A stretch of DNA of 64,000 nucleotides from Lactarius indigo (lineage: Eukaryota > Basidiomycota > Agaricomycetes > Russulales > Russulaceae): NCBI GenBank assembly GCA_025766275.1, contig JAFKAC010000021.1, positions 781,904 to 845,903 on the forward strand. The letters run 5' to 3'. Positions 22,500 to 33,732 of the stretch are shown in pieces. Position numbers and translations under genes: made by a program. Below the pieces are notes generated by a model. It did no database searches and was not told the origin of the DNA. It was given only the letters and a program-made list of their open reading frames with translations. The number at the start of each line of letters is the position of its first letter. The stretch's first letter is position 1.

Positions 22500-25255
22500 A
22501 TGCCCACCTTCGATATTCCCACCGGCCCCTCGATTACTGAAAGGGGCGACACCTACCTTGTTTCCGACGCGAAGCTGCGCTGCGGGAAACGTGCTGTCAT
22601 GAAGCCGCCGTACGGGAGCATTACCTACGATCGCGAGAAAGGGGAAATGTCACTGGAATGGGCTAACGATGACCAATTCCAGGTCTGGCTCGCTGCCGAG
22701 GAATACAAGAATACTATTAAGTTTATTCTTAGCTGTACTGAAGAGTCTAACTCACTAAATTGGCGGGCGCGGCACGAGTACCAGTGTTCACGCGAGTTCT
22801 CGGGCAGGAAGACAGAGTACGAAAATACAAATCAATGGGATCGGAAGATCCCTTCGATGAAGACGGGCTGCCGATGCAAATTGATTGTCAAGCTGTATCC
22901 AGACACCGATACTATTCTCGGGAAGTACGAGGCCCAGCACAATCATGCGCTTGGTGACGACAATTTGCAATTCCTCAGATTGTCAGACAACATTAGAAAG
23001 CTAGTAATGGAAATGGTTTACACGGGCATGGGCTCACAGGCAATAGTAAGTGCGATGTAATTGCTTCATTTCCCAAGTCAACGGCTATTGTTTAGCTGAA
23101 ACGGGTGCGCAAATCCTGTAAGCGGACGGACCACGATTACCACATGACAATGCGCGACGTCAGCCACCTACGTCGGGTAGTGGAGAATGATGAAATACGC
23201 CTCAACAACAATGACGTGATCTCCGTTAGACTGTGGGTCACTCGGCTCCAGCAGGGCGGTGCTGAGGCCGTCCTGAAGGACAAGAGGGATCCCCCTCCAC
23301 CTGAATCTGGATTATCTCCAGATTGTTTTGTCCTATGCATACAGACTCAATTCCAGAGAGACCGCTTCCGTGCGCTTGGCTCCGATTTTTTATCAGTTGA
23401 TGCCACCCACAACACCACTCAGTATGCAGGGGTGCAGCTTTTTACCCTGATTGTGAGGGATCTGTGGGGCCATGGTGCGCTTTGTGGCGCTTCCCGCTTA
23501 TGGTCGCTTACACCACTTCTGCTTGACAGGTGTTCCTGTCGCGTGGATGCTGTCATCAAATGGCACGGAAGCGACAATTGAATATTTTTTCAATTTCGTA
23601 AAAACACGGAACCCGGAGATCACGCCGCGAATAACAATGACTGATCGTGACAAGGCGCAAATGGGGGCAATCAAAACTGTATACCCGGAGACCACAGTGC
23701 TATTGTGCTGGTGGCACGTGCTCCGCGCAATGCGGATGCGCTTCTGCACGGATGAGTTCCCGGATCTTTGGCAACGTGTACGGGAATGGGTCAAAACCCC
23801 CGATCAATCAACGTTTGATTCGACCTGGGAGTGGATCCAGACCAGCGACAAGGTTCCCGAAAGCTTTGTGGAGTACCTCAAGACCAATTGGATGAATGTT
23901 GTGCCCCTTTGGGCAGGGATCTCAAGGCAGAATCGGACGATCTTTCAAGAGGGTGATACCAATATGCCTATTGAGTCGTAAGTAATCCTATCACATAGAA
24001 GATCAGGCTGGATCACTCAAATCAATGTCCATCTAGCTATCATCATGTATTAAAATCGAAGTGGCTGGAGGGGAAGCGCAATCGCCGTGTGGACCATCTG
24101 GTCCACACCCTTGTAATTCTTATGCTTCTGTCGTACGAGAACCGGCATGATCGCCAGCAGCTTGGATTTGAGGGGGAAGATCTGGCCGCCAAGCGTCGCA
24201 AGGAAATTCTCTCACGAACACCGGAAATGAATGCCGAGAGTATCCGCGACCTAGGCGGCGATCGTTTTTACGTGCAATCCGTAACAAACCCGTCGCGTAG
24301 GTATTTGGTTGAGCTTGGCACGCAGTCCTGTGACTGCCCCGACTGGCCCAGGGTCCGGCTGTGCAAGCACGTCTCCGCCGTTGCCCATTTCTTTGGGAAC
24401 GGTGATCAGCGAATAGAAGCGGTAGTAGACAGGTCCCCGAAGAAGGTGCAACCAATTCGAGAGGGCTCGGTGCAGAGCGATACGAGTGCTGCATCGATTG
24501 TGGAGAATGTCATTGCTGTCTCCAAAGCATTCCTCACGGACGGCGCACCGTCGTCTCCTGAGACGGTTCGAAACCTTCAGATGGTTGAGTCCCGCCTGAC
24601 CGCCGTTGTCCAGAACTCACGCAGTTCAGAGAGCCCACTCCCAGAAAAGGATGCCATCCCACCCAATCAAGGCACATGGGCCAAGACCGCCGAGCGAATG
24701 GGAGCAAAGCGACAAAGGAGGAGACCTCGCTCTCCCCTCGCGTCCTCCCCGGAACTTCAAGTTGAACCCCCAGCAACTGAACGCATTGGGAACCTCAATC
24801 GCAAGAAAGTCAAGCTAACGGATCCGTACAGTGGCGGAATCAGTTCCGGCCGTGACGCTGCGCCAGATGCGCGAACCGCAGCCCAGAACGCTGAAGCACG
24901 CGCCCACGCCGCAGCGGACCCCCCTCTCACACAACTCCCGAAGCGTGCCCGCAAGCGTGCAGGTGTTCCAGCCCTATCTGCGCCCCCCTCTTCCTCGGCC
25001 CCCCCATCATCTTCTTTCGCCCCCGTCGCGTGGTATACCTCCCTGGGAACTCAAGCCGCGGCACACAACGCAGGTGCACCTTCCGCCCCCTCAGAAAACC
25101 ATCTCTCGCACCCATCCACTCCCCTACCCCTTTCTGCCCCCACCGCGTGGCACCCCATTGCTTACCCTCCCGGAATGTACCCACATGCCTCATATCATTC
25201 AGTATATCCTTCGTATTGGCCTTACGGTTATTTCTCCTCCCCCCAGCCTCGTTAA
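22500..25255 (+). CDS. MULE transposase, four exons
   Basis: Exons 22500-23045, 23096-23474, 23530-23977 and 24037-25255 give an open frame of ~863 aa with 50-59 nt introns. An N-terminal FAR1/WRKY-GCM1-like zinc region (C...CRC...HNH, ~115-165) is followed by the MULE DDE core: Asp ~284 in FLSVDATHNT, Asp ~347 in TMTDRDKAQ, the LCWWHVLRAMR block, and Glu ~457 in MPIESYHHVLK. A SWIM zinc finger follows at ~556-569 (CDCPDWPRVRLCKH). The C-terminal ~250 residues are Ala/Pro/Ser-rich. No stop or frameshift was seen, so unlike the surrounding elements this gene may be recently active. Confidence 0.88.
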
Positions 25256-27043
25256 CCGCCCCGCAATAGAGTAGAATAGGTTTTTTTTTTTGGTTCTTTT
25301 TCGTTTCCGTTTGCCCTTCCATACGTCTGCAAAGTAGTACATCCCTATATACCAGTAGTGCTACTACACGGCTTTCCGCCGTAATATAATCCCTTCACCT
25401 TTGGTTTTGCGTGTACGAAGCGCACCTGAGCGATACAATATTCCCGTCCCCTGGCCCGCGTTCTACTATTCGGACCTGGGTTGGATCACTTACGCTCTCC
25501 ACCACACCTCGCGCTCACCCTTTCACCGCACTTGCGACTCTTTACGCCCAAGCTGTGTGGTCGCTTCGTTTCCCACCTCGTGGTCGCTTCGTTTCCCGCC
25601 TCGTGGGTCGCTTCGTTTCCCACTTATTGTCGCTTCTGTCTCATCTCTTCAGTTGTCACCCCCACGCCGCCTTCCACCACTCCAACTCAGTTGGATTGCT
25701 GCACCCCACTTCCCTCATGTCATTTTACGTCTACGCTCTACCTCTTCTGTATTAAAGGTACGTTTCCTAGTCACTCCGGTGGCCCTCCCATCTTCTGACT
25801 CGCCTCCTAGCTCAGCCGCCCTCGCTGCCATCACTCTCGTTGCCCTACTCTCACCCTCACCCTCTGCCTCGCCAGCCTTATACCTTGCCGGCCCACTCGC
25901 CCTTGCTGCCATCACTCTCGCTCTCACCGCCCTATTCTCACTGTCAGCCTGGTTGGCTGCGCTATCACACCTCGCCGGCCTCACTCCCGCCGCCAGCCCC
26001 GCCGCCACTGCCTACACTCTTACTCTCTCCCTCACCGGCCCTCTGCCACCTTGTCCGTTCTCTGTCGCTCATGTCCCACCAACCTCATACCCCTCCTTGC
26101 CCCTCTTTCACGACCCGTGCCTCTCTCCTGAAGCATGACCTCGTCATTCCCAGACCTCCGATCGCTTCATACCCCTCCTCGTCCCTCGATACCCTGGCGG
26201 TTTCTTATTCGGCTTCTACCTCACCAGCGTCTTCGGTATCGCCACAAACACCTTTTGATGCGCACATGCCAGGACCCGTCAAGTTCGCTTCGGTAGAATC
26301 AAGCCTCGTCGAGGCTTCAGTTATTCCCCACGGTCACTCAATATCTTCCTCTGCAGAACCAAAGACCGTCGTGGACTCCAGTTATCCCCCACGGTCACTC
26401 AATATCCTCCTCCACCTCTGGGAAACTGAAGATCGTCGGCCCAGAGGTTATCTCTTTGACCATCCTCCTTGGGCTCGACTGGCTCCAGGTACCCCCCACG
26501 GTCACTCAATATCCTCTGCGAAGCCGAAGACCGTCGGCCCAGAGGTTATCTCTTCGGCCATCCTCCTTTGCGGACTCGACTGGCTCCAGTTACCCCCCAC
26601 GGTCACTCAATATCCTCCTCTTCGAAGCCGAAGACCATCGTGGGTCAGTCATGTAAGTCAATTCTCGCTCACCTCTCCCCCTCCCTTCTTGCTTACGCAC
26701 TCGTCCTCTCGCGCACACGTAGTCCAACCCCTTGGTTGGACCATTTCATTGCTTACTTTCTCCACCCTCCGTCTTCGTCTCACCGTCTTCAGGATCTCGC
26801 TCACACGTACTCCAGCTCCCTAGTTGGACCATTTCATTGCCTACACCGATTGGGCGGCGGTGCTTGGGGCCCATGTGACTTTCATGATTAGCTAACAATC
26901 AATACATGTCATGCTTATTGATTGTCTTGAAAAAATAACATGTTTAAGTCATTTTGTTTATTAGCTAATCGTCGAAAAAAGTTTGGTTCGAATGATCAGT
27001 CAAATGTCTGTTTAGGCGGAGACTGAAACTGAGTCCGGTCCAG
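25256..27043. other. Non-coding tail of the MULE
   Basis: C/T-rich 1.8 kb between transposase and right inverted repeat. Frames up to 327 aa on the plus strand are Ser/Pro/Leu-rich and lack any domain. It contains the repeat array listed separately. Could hold a short RNA or a captured host fragment; none identified. Confidence 0.5.
26320..26650 (+). repeat. Degenerate tandem array in the MULE tail
   Basis: Four spaced copies of CCACGGTCACTCAATATC, each followed by a related segment (AGCCGAAGACCGTCG...), with an added unit containing GGCCCAGAGGTTATCTCTT in two of them. Spacing is roughly 60-110 bp. Confidence 0.75.
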
Positions 27044-27080
27044 AGGTGGACCGGACCGTGAGAACCGTGCGGAAAGTACC
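27044..27080 (-). repeat. MULE right inverted repeat
   Basis: Matches the left end at CCGGACCGTGAGA-CCGTGCG (reverse complement). Just inside, TCCGGTCCA-(gagg)-TGGACCGGA forms a small palindrome. Confidence 0.75.
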
Positions 27081-27208
27081 TAACTCTTTTTAGATGCTTT
27101 GCCCATATTGTAAATCTTGCATGCAAGGCAATGCTTGAGGAAGCAGTTGAACTTGGTTTTGACCAAGTTAAAAGGCTTCAGCAAATTATTGTTTATGTGA
27201 GCCTTTCC

Positions 27209-27462
27209 TTTTTTTTTTTTTTCTTTTTCTTTCTGTTTTTTCTTCTTTTCCCTTCTTTTTTTTCGAGTTTTTTTGTCTTTTTGTCTTTTTGTCTTTTTTT
27301 CTTTTTCTTTTTCTTTTTCTTTTTCTTTTTCTTTTTCTTTTTCTTTTTCTTTTTCTTTTTTCTTTTTCTTTTTCTTTTTCTTTTTCTTTTTCTTTTTCTT
27401 TTTCTTTTTCTTTTTCTCTTTTCTTTTTTCTTTTTCCGAGTTTTTTCTTTCTTTTTTTTCTA
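27209..27462. repeat. (CTTTTT)n microsatellite in hAT intron 8
   Basis: Pyrimidine run built of CTTTTT units. Open frames here (poly-Phe/Ser or poly-Lys) are artefacts. The intron (27197-27477) is unusually long for this gene because of it. Confidence 0.95.
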
Positions 27463-28437
27463 ACTTATTTATAATAGATCCGCAACTCATCACGAAGGTG
27501 TGATATATTTTCTGCAATTGCAAAGGAGTCAAATGTGCCTCCTTTGCAATTAATCCTTGATGTGGAGACCAGGTGGTCCTCTGCCTATTTAATGATCAAG
27601 AGGGCATTTATTTTGAGAGAGGTATGTTTTATACCATTTAATAAATTCTAATGCTAACTTTGAGTTAGGCAATTGATAGGTTTGCTCAGGAGGGAGGGCC
27701 AGACCCATTAGATGAGGAAGATTGGAGGGTCCTTGGGGGACTTCAGAGAATTCTTCAGGTGTGCAGACATTTTCTCTCTCTGATTGTGTATTAATTAATT
27801 TATTAGATTCCCTTCTGGTATCAGCAATCACTTTCTTATGAGAAGACACCAACACTTTGTGGCACAGTTGCTGCATTTGAGGGTTTTTTAAAAACCCTGA
27901 ATGACTTGGCAAATACCTTGGAGACTGAGAGACAGGATATTGGTCTTATTATTGGAAAAGCTTCAGAGAAGATAGTTCCATATTCTATCCAGGCCCTTGA
28001 CCTTCCAGTATATCAGCTTTCAATGGGTGAGTGGCTGTCTTAATATTCTGCATAATTTCTCATCTCATGTGAACAGTTCTTAACCCTTTGACAAAGCTTG
28101 AATGGTTCAAGCAACACTACCAATCAAATGTTTCTGAAGCAGTAAAGCGCCACCTCCTTGATGCAGTGAGTGCTTTTAATTTTATCATGCTACTCTAAAA
28201 CTAAAATTCTAAGTAGCTCAGACCATTGTACACACCATCTAGAGCCCCTACTAGATCAACTGTACCCCCTCCACCCACTGAACCATTTGGTGGCATGCAG
28301 GCCACTTTGGCAAACCTTGGTATTGGCCCAATGCCTGTCTACAGACCACAGGCAAATACCTTAGAAGGTGAAGTTGATGACTATCTAGCAGCCCCAGTCA
28401 AATATGCCAATATTCTTGAGTTCTGGCAGGTGTGTAG

Positions 28438-28915
28438 TGTTACGCTCCACCGGCGTTAGTCCGACTTGGACTCGTGATAGGCGTAATCGACTTAGCGGGG
28501 ACTAGGCGAATGGGGACTTCGTATCAACCCAACGCAAGCTGAACAAGGGCACGCTTGGCACACTTTGCAGCAAAGATGAAGAAGTACTATCCCTTGGCGG
28601 ATAGTAGTGGAAGTACTCTTAGCTCGAGGCTAAGGCAAACAGGAGGTGAGTCAAGTGGTGGATTGAAGAAGACCAAGATGGGGTTCTTGGTTTTCTAAAG
28701 TGACTACTTATACAGATACATGTGGGCTTTAAAGCGCTGCTGGAACAATAAGAAACCAGTAGCGTAACTAGCTCGAACCCTAGTACAGCTATCCTAGGAA
28801 TGAGTCATACACGAGCCACAATCACATGTGTACTACTTATGCTGACTGATACGATGTAAGTGTCCATGACTAATACTGAGTCGGTCCGTAGTCATAACCG
28901 GTTGTGATCATAACA
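28438..28915 (-). repeat. 3' LTR of D
   Basis: 478 bp, TGTTACGCTCC...CATAACA on the plus strand. In element orientation the adjacent polypurine tract reads GAAAAGGGGGTAA (just right of 28915). Confidence 0.95.
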
Positions 28916-28926
28916 TTACCCCCTTT

Positions 28927-30072
28927 TCAGATGCGAGGCCCACCTCGCATGAAAGCCGACAACGGCCAGTCCTTCTGCACCTCTTCGATTCGCCAAAAGG
29001 TGTTAGCCCTCTCCAACCTATAGATGGAGTCCAACTTATCCTGCGTAACATTCGCCAATTGGAGCCTGATCTCCCTCATGCGCGTTAACAACCAGTCCTC
29101 ATGAAACGCGGCTGCCCGATAGTGGTGAATCTCGGCGGCAAGGGATTCATCCCCTATCTTTTCAAGGGCGTGGTCGGTGGTGTTCCCTTCTTTGATCATG
29201 ATGAGGTCTTCATGGGCGATGAAGGCTCGGTCATTGTGGGGGCGATGTGGCTTGGCGTACAGAGGTTGGCCATAGACGTATGGCGAGCCACTCACCAACC
29301 CTAGCACGAATGGGTTGCTGCACATGACCACCTGCACATGGTCAGTGTTCACAACTCATCCTCCGGGGAGTGTGACCTTGAAGGGAATTGAATTGGGTCC
29401 CCTATTGCGCCGGAACCCTTCTGGCGCCATAAGGGAGGCGGGATCGTCTTCGGGAGATCTGGGCTCGTGGGGCGCCACTCAGAAGACTCGGATGTCTCCC
29501 CTGTACATGGGGTCTCCGTTGGTGTAGACGATATAAGGGGTGGCATTGGGATCGTCAGTGTGGCCTTGTGTTCTGAGGAAAGAGTGTCTTGCCGGGTATT
29601 GATTGCTATCGTCATAGATAGTGTTATTGTCCTCCAATATTTCTGCCTCGCCTTCCTCACCTTTCTTTGCATCTCCGCCAGGTGTAACTGTTCGTCCTGC
29701 CACTTGCGTGCTGTCTCCTTCCACTGCATCTCCCATGCTCGGAGCGATTGCGCGCTCGTCAACGCTTGGGAGAGCCGCTCAAAGGGCGGTGAGTTCTTCA
29801 GCGGTGATGGGGGTGGTGTTGAACTGCTGACCAGTATCGGGGTCGATGAGATTGTAAGTGGGGGTGGTGTTGTCGGTGAGGACCCCTCTGGTAGGTAAGG
29901 GGAAGCGTCTCTGGACAGTGTCCCACTCTTGCTGGGTGATAAGCCCCTCTTCGTTGGGGACATCTTCAGGAGCTCTGAAGGTGTGTAGCGCATTACGGGC
30001 CACTGCACCCCTGGCAAGGTGTTTGATGAGCGTGGGGTTCGGTGTGAAGGCATTGGTAGTTGGGGTAGTCAT
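28927..30072 (-). pseudogene. ORF3 of D (homologue of family A ORF3, without zinc knuckles)
   Basis: Begins in the pol frame at MTTPTTNAFTPNPTLIKHLA (30072), whose PTLIKHLARG matches the LERG region of family A ORF3. It then passes through three frames: a Glu/Lys-rich coiled coil (WEMQWKETARKWQDEQLHLA), YIVYTNGDPMYRGDIRVF, and a final frame with YVYGQPLYAKPH, LEKIGDESLAAEIHHYRAAA and a second helical stretch ending WPLSAFMRGG. No CCHC motif is seen. No stop separates it from the chromodomain, so it may be made as a Pol fusion. Frameshifts make this copy non-functional. Confidence 0.55.
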
Positions 30073-30618
30073 GAGAGGATGGAGGTCAGGAGTGGGGAAT
30101 GGAGACTTAGCACAACATCGCGTGGCCCTTATATGCACTTCTTGGTCGGGGTTCGAAGTTTTGAAGTCCCGAATGGCTTGGTCAGCAAAGACGTCATCCT
30201 TATCGACCCACTGATTGTCCGAGTCTGGGTAGCCCTTCCATTTGACAAGGTACTGGAGCCGACATCTTCTGCTGAATTGCTGAGAGTCTAGAATCTTCTC
30301 GACCTCATATTCTTCTTCGTTATCTACCAAATCCGGTGGTGGGTGCTGGTAGTTTGGTCCGTGCGTGGGTGTCTCGTGATAAGGTGTGAGAAGATCTATG
30401 TGGAAGATGTCATGGATGCTCCACTGCGTGGGAAGTTCGAGGCGATAATTGACAGGGGACATCACCTGGATGACCTTAAATGGCCCATGCCGTTTTGCAG
30501 CTAATTTTGTGGTTGGCTGATGTGTACGTAGGTGGTGACCTTCAAGCCACACAAGGTCCCCTTCGTTGAACTTGGGCGTATCTTTGTGTTTGACCCATGA
30601 CTTCTGTGCCCTGAACAT
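29779..30618 (-). CDS. Integrase C-terminus and chromodomain of D (continues into ORF3)
   Basis: 279-aa frame: integrase C-terminal GPF block (KRHGPFKVIQVMSPVNYRLE, HDIFHIDLLTPYH), chromodomain (EEEYEVEKILDSQQ, RLQYLVKWKGYPDSDNQW), a linker with paired Cys, then ORF3-like sequence from MTTP at 30072 without an intervening stop. The M at 30618 is internal. Confidence 0.85.
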   Translation of the reverse strand: MFRAQKSWVKHKDTPKFNEGDLVWLEGHHLRTHQPTTKLAAKRHGPFKVIQVMSPVNYRLELPTQWSIHDIFHIDLLTPYHETPTHGPNYQHPPPDLVDNEEEYEVEKILDSQQFSRRCRLQYLVKWKGYPDSDNQWVDKDDVFADQAIRDFKTSNPDQEVHIRATRCCAKSPFPTPDLHPLMTTPTTNAFTPNPTLIKHLARGAVARNALHTFRAPEDVPNEEGLITQQEWDTVQRRFPLPTRGVLTDNTTPTYNLIDPDTGQQFNTTPITAEELTAL

Positions 30619-31260
30619 ACAGGAGAAGGCACGCTGCCGTGCCTGTTTGAAACTGATCTAGTCTTAACGACACCTGTGGGATAGGGGATGGCCTATCGGT
30701 CCAATCAGTGTGAGGGTTGAATCCTGATAAGAGGAAGAAGGGGGACTCCCGCGTGGTTTCGTTCGGCCAATTGTTGTGCATGAATTCTGCCATAGGCAGA
30801 TAACAAACCCAGTCGTCTTGCCATTCATTTACCCAGAAACAGAGGTATTGTTCCAGCCATTGGTTTGTTCGTTCTGATTGGCCGTCGGTTCTGGGATGGT
30901 AAGCAGTTGAAATGTTTTGGCTGATGCCAAGAATTTTGCATATCTCCCTCATGAACTTTGATGTGAAGCGGGGGTCTCGATCGCTGATAACGCGATAATG
31001 CGCGAGGGGAGCCCAAATCGTGGGAAGACGTGAGAGACGTACAGGGCAGCCATTCCTTCGGCAGTTACTTCTTCATTGCAAGGAATGAAAACAGCGGCTT
31101 TGGTGCAATCATGATCTGTTATCGTCAGGATGGAATTGTAGCTGCAGGAGACAGGGAGTTTGGTAATGAAGTCCACTGCGATAGTCTCAAACAGCAGAGC
31201 TTCTGGCTTGGGATAGATGGGTTGCAGAGGCGCTTGGATGGGGCGGAGATTGACCTTGTG
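30542..31260 (-). pseudogene. Integrase core of D
   Basis: Two overlapping frames carry the catalytic core: MDFITKLPVSCSYNSILT with the first Asp and IPCNEEVTAEG (30949-31176), then GISQNISTAYHPRTDGQSE with the Glu region (30542-30952). The second Asp (ISDRD-like) falls at the frame break near 30985, so this integrase is disrupted. Confidence 0.8.
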
Positions 31261-31329
31261 TCATTGGCATTCCGCGCACCCTTTTACGTAATCCGTGACA
31301 TCGTTTTTCATCTGTGGCCACCAGTAATG

Positions 31330-33123
31330 TCACTCTGTCAGTTGGAGGGTGCGTTTAATGCCTGGATGACCATATACAGGAGAGTCGTGGTGTGCTGCGA
31401 TGATGGTGCGTTTGTCATGGATGCCACCGGTGACCACTCGACATCCGTCTTTATACCATGTCCCCTCAATGTCTTTTAGTTTATGCGCGTCAACCCAAGG
31501 CTTCAACTTAGCTGTGTCTTGTTCATAAATGGGGTGTTCAGGAGTCATTTCTACTGGTAGAATCTCTGGTCTCTTGTGGGGATTTCGTGGTTCTTCCAGG
31601 ATGTTGGCGTGTGTAAAGACGCTCTCTGGTAGTACTGTTATCCCTTTGTTGTCATGTTCTCCCTGGTCGTAGTCTGGTCTTCGCGACAGTGCGTCGGTGC
31701 GCCCGTTGGAAGTTCCTTTGATCTGATGAATTTCAAAGTTGTACTCAGAAAGTTTGAGTACTTCCCGGGCAACGCGTTGGCTAATCTTCTGCGGCAACTT
31801 CCAGTATTGTAGGTTAAGATGGTCGGAGAAGACCTTGATCTTGTGGGGGGAGCCTGCTAAGAGAGGCCTCCAATGGCGGAAAAGCTTTGACAATTGCCAG
31901 GAGTTTGAGGTCGTAGATGTCATAATTCCGTTCTGCTTCGTTGAGGGTGGATGAGTAATAACCAATGGGGTGTCGTTTGCCATCTCCTTTGTGCTGAAGG
32001 AGGACCGCCCCAGTTGCAAAACCTGAGGCGTCAACCTCTAATTCAAATTGTTGGGTGAGATTGGGATGCGCTAGGACGGGTTCACTGGTGACGAGGGCAT
32101 TGAGGTCTTGAAATGCCTTTTCTTCTTCGGATCCCCAATGCCATTCGATGTCTTTTCGTGTGAGTTTGTTGAGTGGTCGTGCCTTGGTTGCGAAACCTCG
32201 TATAAAAGGTCGATAAAAATTGCAAAATCCAAGAAAAGAGCGGATGTCCTTAACTTTGGTTGGCATAGGCCAGTCCTTAATGCCGGAAATTTTGACAGGG
32301 TCCATGTGTGTCACCCCCTTTTCAAGGATTACCCCCAGGTAATCCATGCGTGGGGAGTGGAAGAGGCATTTTTCGAGTTTGTAATAGAGGTTGTGCTCCG
32401 CTGATACGCGGAGGACGTCTTTGACTGCTTCAATGTGATCGCTTAGTGAATGTTTGAGTCCAGTGGTGATGCCAATGTCATCCATGTAGACTCTGATAAC
32501 CGTCCCACGTGCTTCATGTTTTGCCATGATATCCCTAAATATGAAGTTCATCATGGTCTGGAATGTGGCAGGGGAGTTGGTTAGGCCGAAAAAACATCAC
32601 CGTAGGCTCAAAAAGTCCGTATCGTGTTTTGAACGCCGCTTTCTCTTCATCTCCTTCCTTGATGCGCATGTTGTTATACCCCCACCTGACGTCAAGTTTA
32701 GTGTAAATATGGGCATTGCTCAGATCCGTGATGAGGTTGGAAATGAGAGGGAGGGGGTATTGATTGCGAATGGTGACTGCGTTGATCTTCCAGTAGTCCT
32801 GCACCGGCCGTAGTTTTCCATCCTTCTTTTTGATGAAGAAGAAAGACGACGCATACGGGGATTTGGAGGGCCTTATATACCCCCTTCTTTAGCTGTTCGT
32901 CTATCCATTCCCGTAACTTCTTGTCTTCCTCTTGAGTCATTGGGTATATTTTACAGTCGATGGCATCAGCTGTCCCTGGTTTGAATTCGATCACATGATC
33001 CCAGGGTCTACTGGGAGGAAACCTGTCTGACGCTTCTTCACTGAAGAGACGTTCAAATTCTCGATATTCGGGGGGTAACTCAGCTTTAGTGACATATTGG
33101 TGGGCAGCGATAGCGAGGTCCAT
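31330..33123 (-). pseudogene. Reverse transcriptase and RNase H of D
   Basis: Fragments in several frames: EFKPGTADAIDCKIYPMT (33123 side), [33 protein letters not shown] (YMDD box), FLGFCNFYRPFIRGFA, FELEVDASGFATGAVLLQH (RNase H Asp) and RQEVLKLSEYNF-type connection, ending in the integrase zinc region HHDSPVYGHPGIKRTLQ. At least four frame changes show the pol is dead in this copy. Confidence 0.85.
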
Positions 33124-33138
33124 GGCTGTTGCCCTGAT

Positions 33139-33732
33139 TCAACAGTCTTCTTCAAATTGTTGTCGTTGTTCGTCGGTAATGACACAGGAGTGTACAATTT
33201 TGTACTCATCGTCCTGTACTGAGGATGCTGCCACTACGGGTGTAATTCGTTCGATGCGGGGGTTTACGGACCGGATGACAATGGGGAGCATTGCTTCGTG
33301 TATGGCTGCTTGCGACCATTTGATGTGAGGGTCGTATATGGCGAGCCATGGGTATCCTAATACGATGTCTTCGTCCCCTATGTCCGTGATGAGGAAGCGT
33401 ATTTCCTTATTAATTCCTTTAGTTTGCACATCCACATCAACATAGTGGGTGATACGCCCCGACTTGTTTTCGGTATTATCGATATTCCATATCTTCTTTG
33501 GGACATCTAATGGTTTGGTCCCAAACCCCATCCTTTTGATGAAGGAGGGTCTCATGAAGCAATGGGTTGCTCCTGAGTCGACTAATGCTCGTATGTCGGC
33601 CATTGCGTAACTGGTGTGAATCGATACTGGAACTCTCATTGAACGATAGCGAGTCATGATTACACTGTTACAATTGACTGCCCTTACCCAGGCCGATGGG
33701 TTCAGGCGTCCTGAAAATCCTCCTTCTTCCAC
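33139..33732 (-). CDS. Aspartic protease of D
   Basis: 197-aa frame with ALVDSGATHCFM (active site), VLGYPWL and IWNIDNTENKSGRI, the same order as in family A. Overlaps the end of gag by about 30 nt in the -1 frame. Confidence 0.85.
   Translation of the reverse strand: MEEGGFSGRLNPSAWVRAVNCNSVIMTRYRSMRVPVSIHTSYAMADIRALVDSGATHCFMRPSFIKRMGFGTKPLDVPKKIWNIDNTENKSGRITHYVDVDVQTKGINKEIRFLITDIGDEDIVLGYPWLAIYDPHIKWSQAAIHEAMLPIVIRSVNPRIERITPVVAASSVQDDEYKIVHSCVITDEQRQQFEEDC

Larger units (their letters stand above)
22240..27080 (+). mobile_element. Mutator-like element (MULE) inside hAT intron 7
   Basis: Inverted ends share CGCACGG-TCTCACGGTCCGG (left from ~22240, right to ~27080), about 28 bp with a few differences. 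It encodes one four-exon transposase and a 1.8-kb non-coding tail. The target copy is unclear: candidate 9-mers are TAACACTTT (22219) and TAACTCTTT (27081), 8 of 9 identical, but the left one is 12 bp from the inverted repeat. Confidence 0.8.

Noticed and set aside
25401..26823. Ser/Pro/Leu-rich ORFs of 245 and 327 aa in the MULE tail
   Set aside because: C/T-rich sequence without stops; no motif, and they overlap in different frames across a repeat array.
27131..27532. Poly-Phe/Ser and poly-Lys ORFs
   Set aside because: Artefacts of the (CTTTTT)n microsatellite inside a hAT intron.
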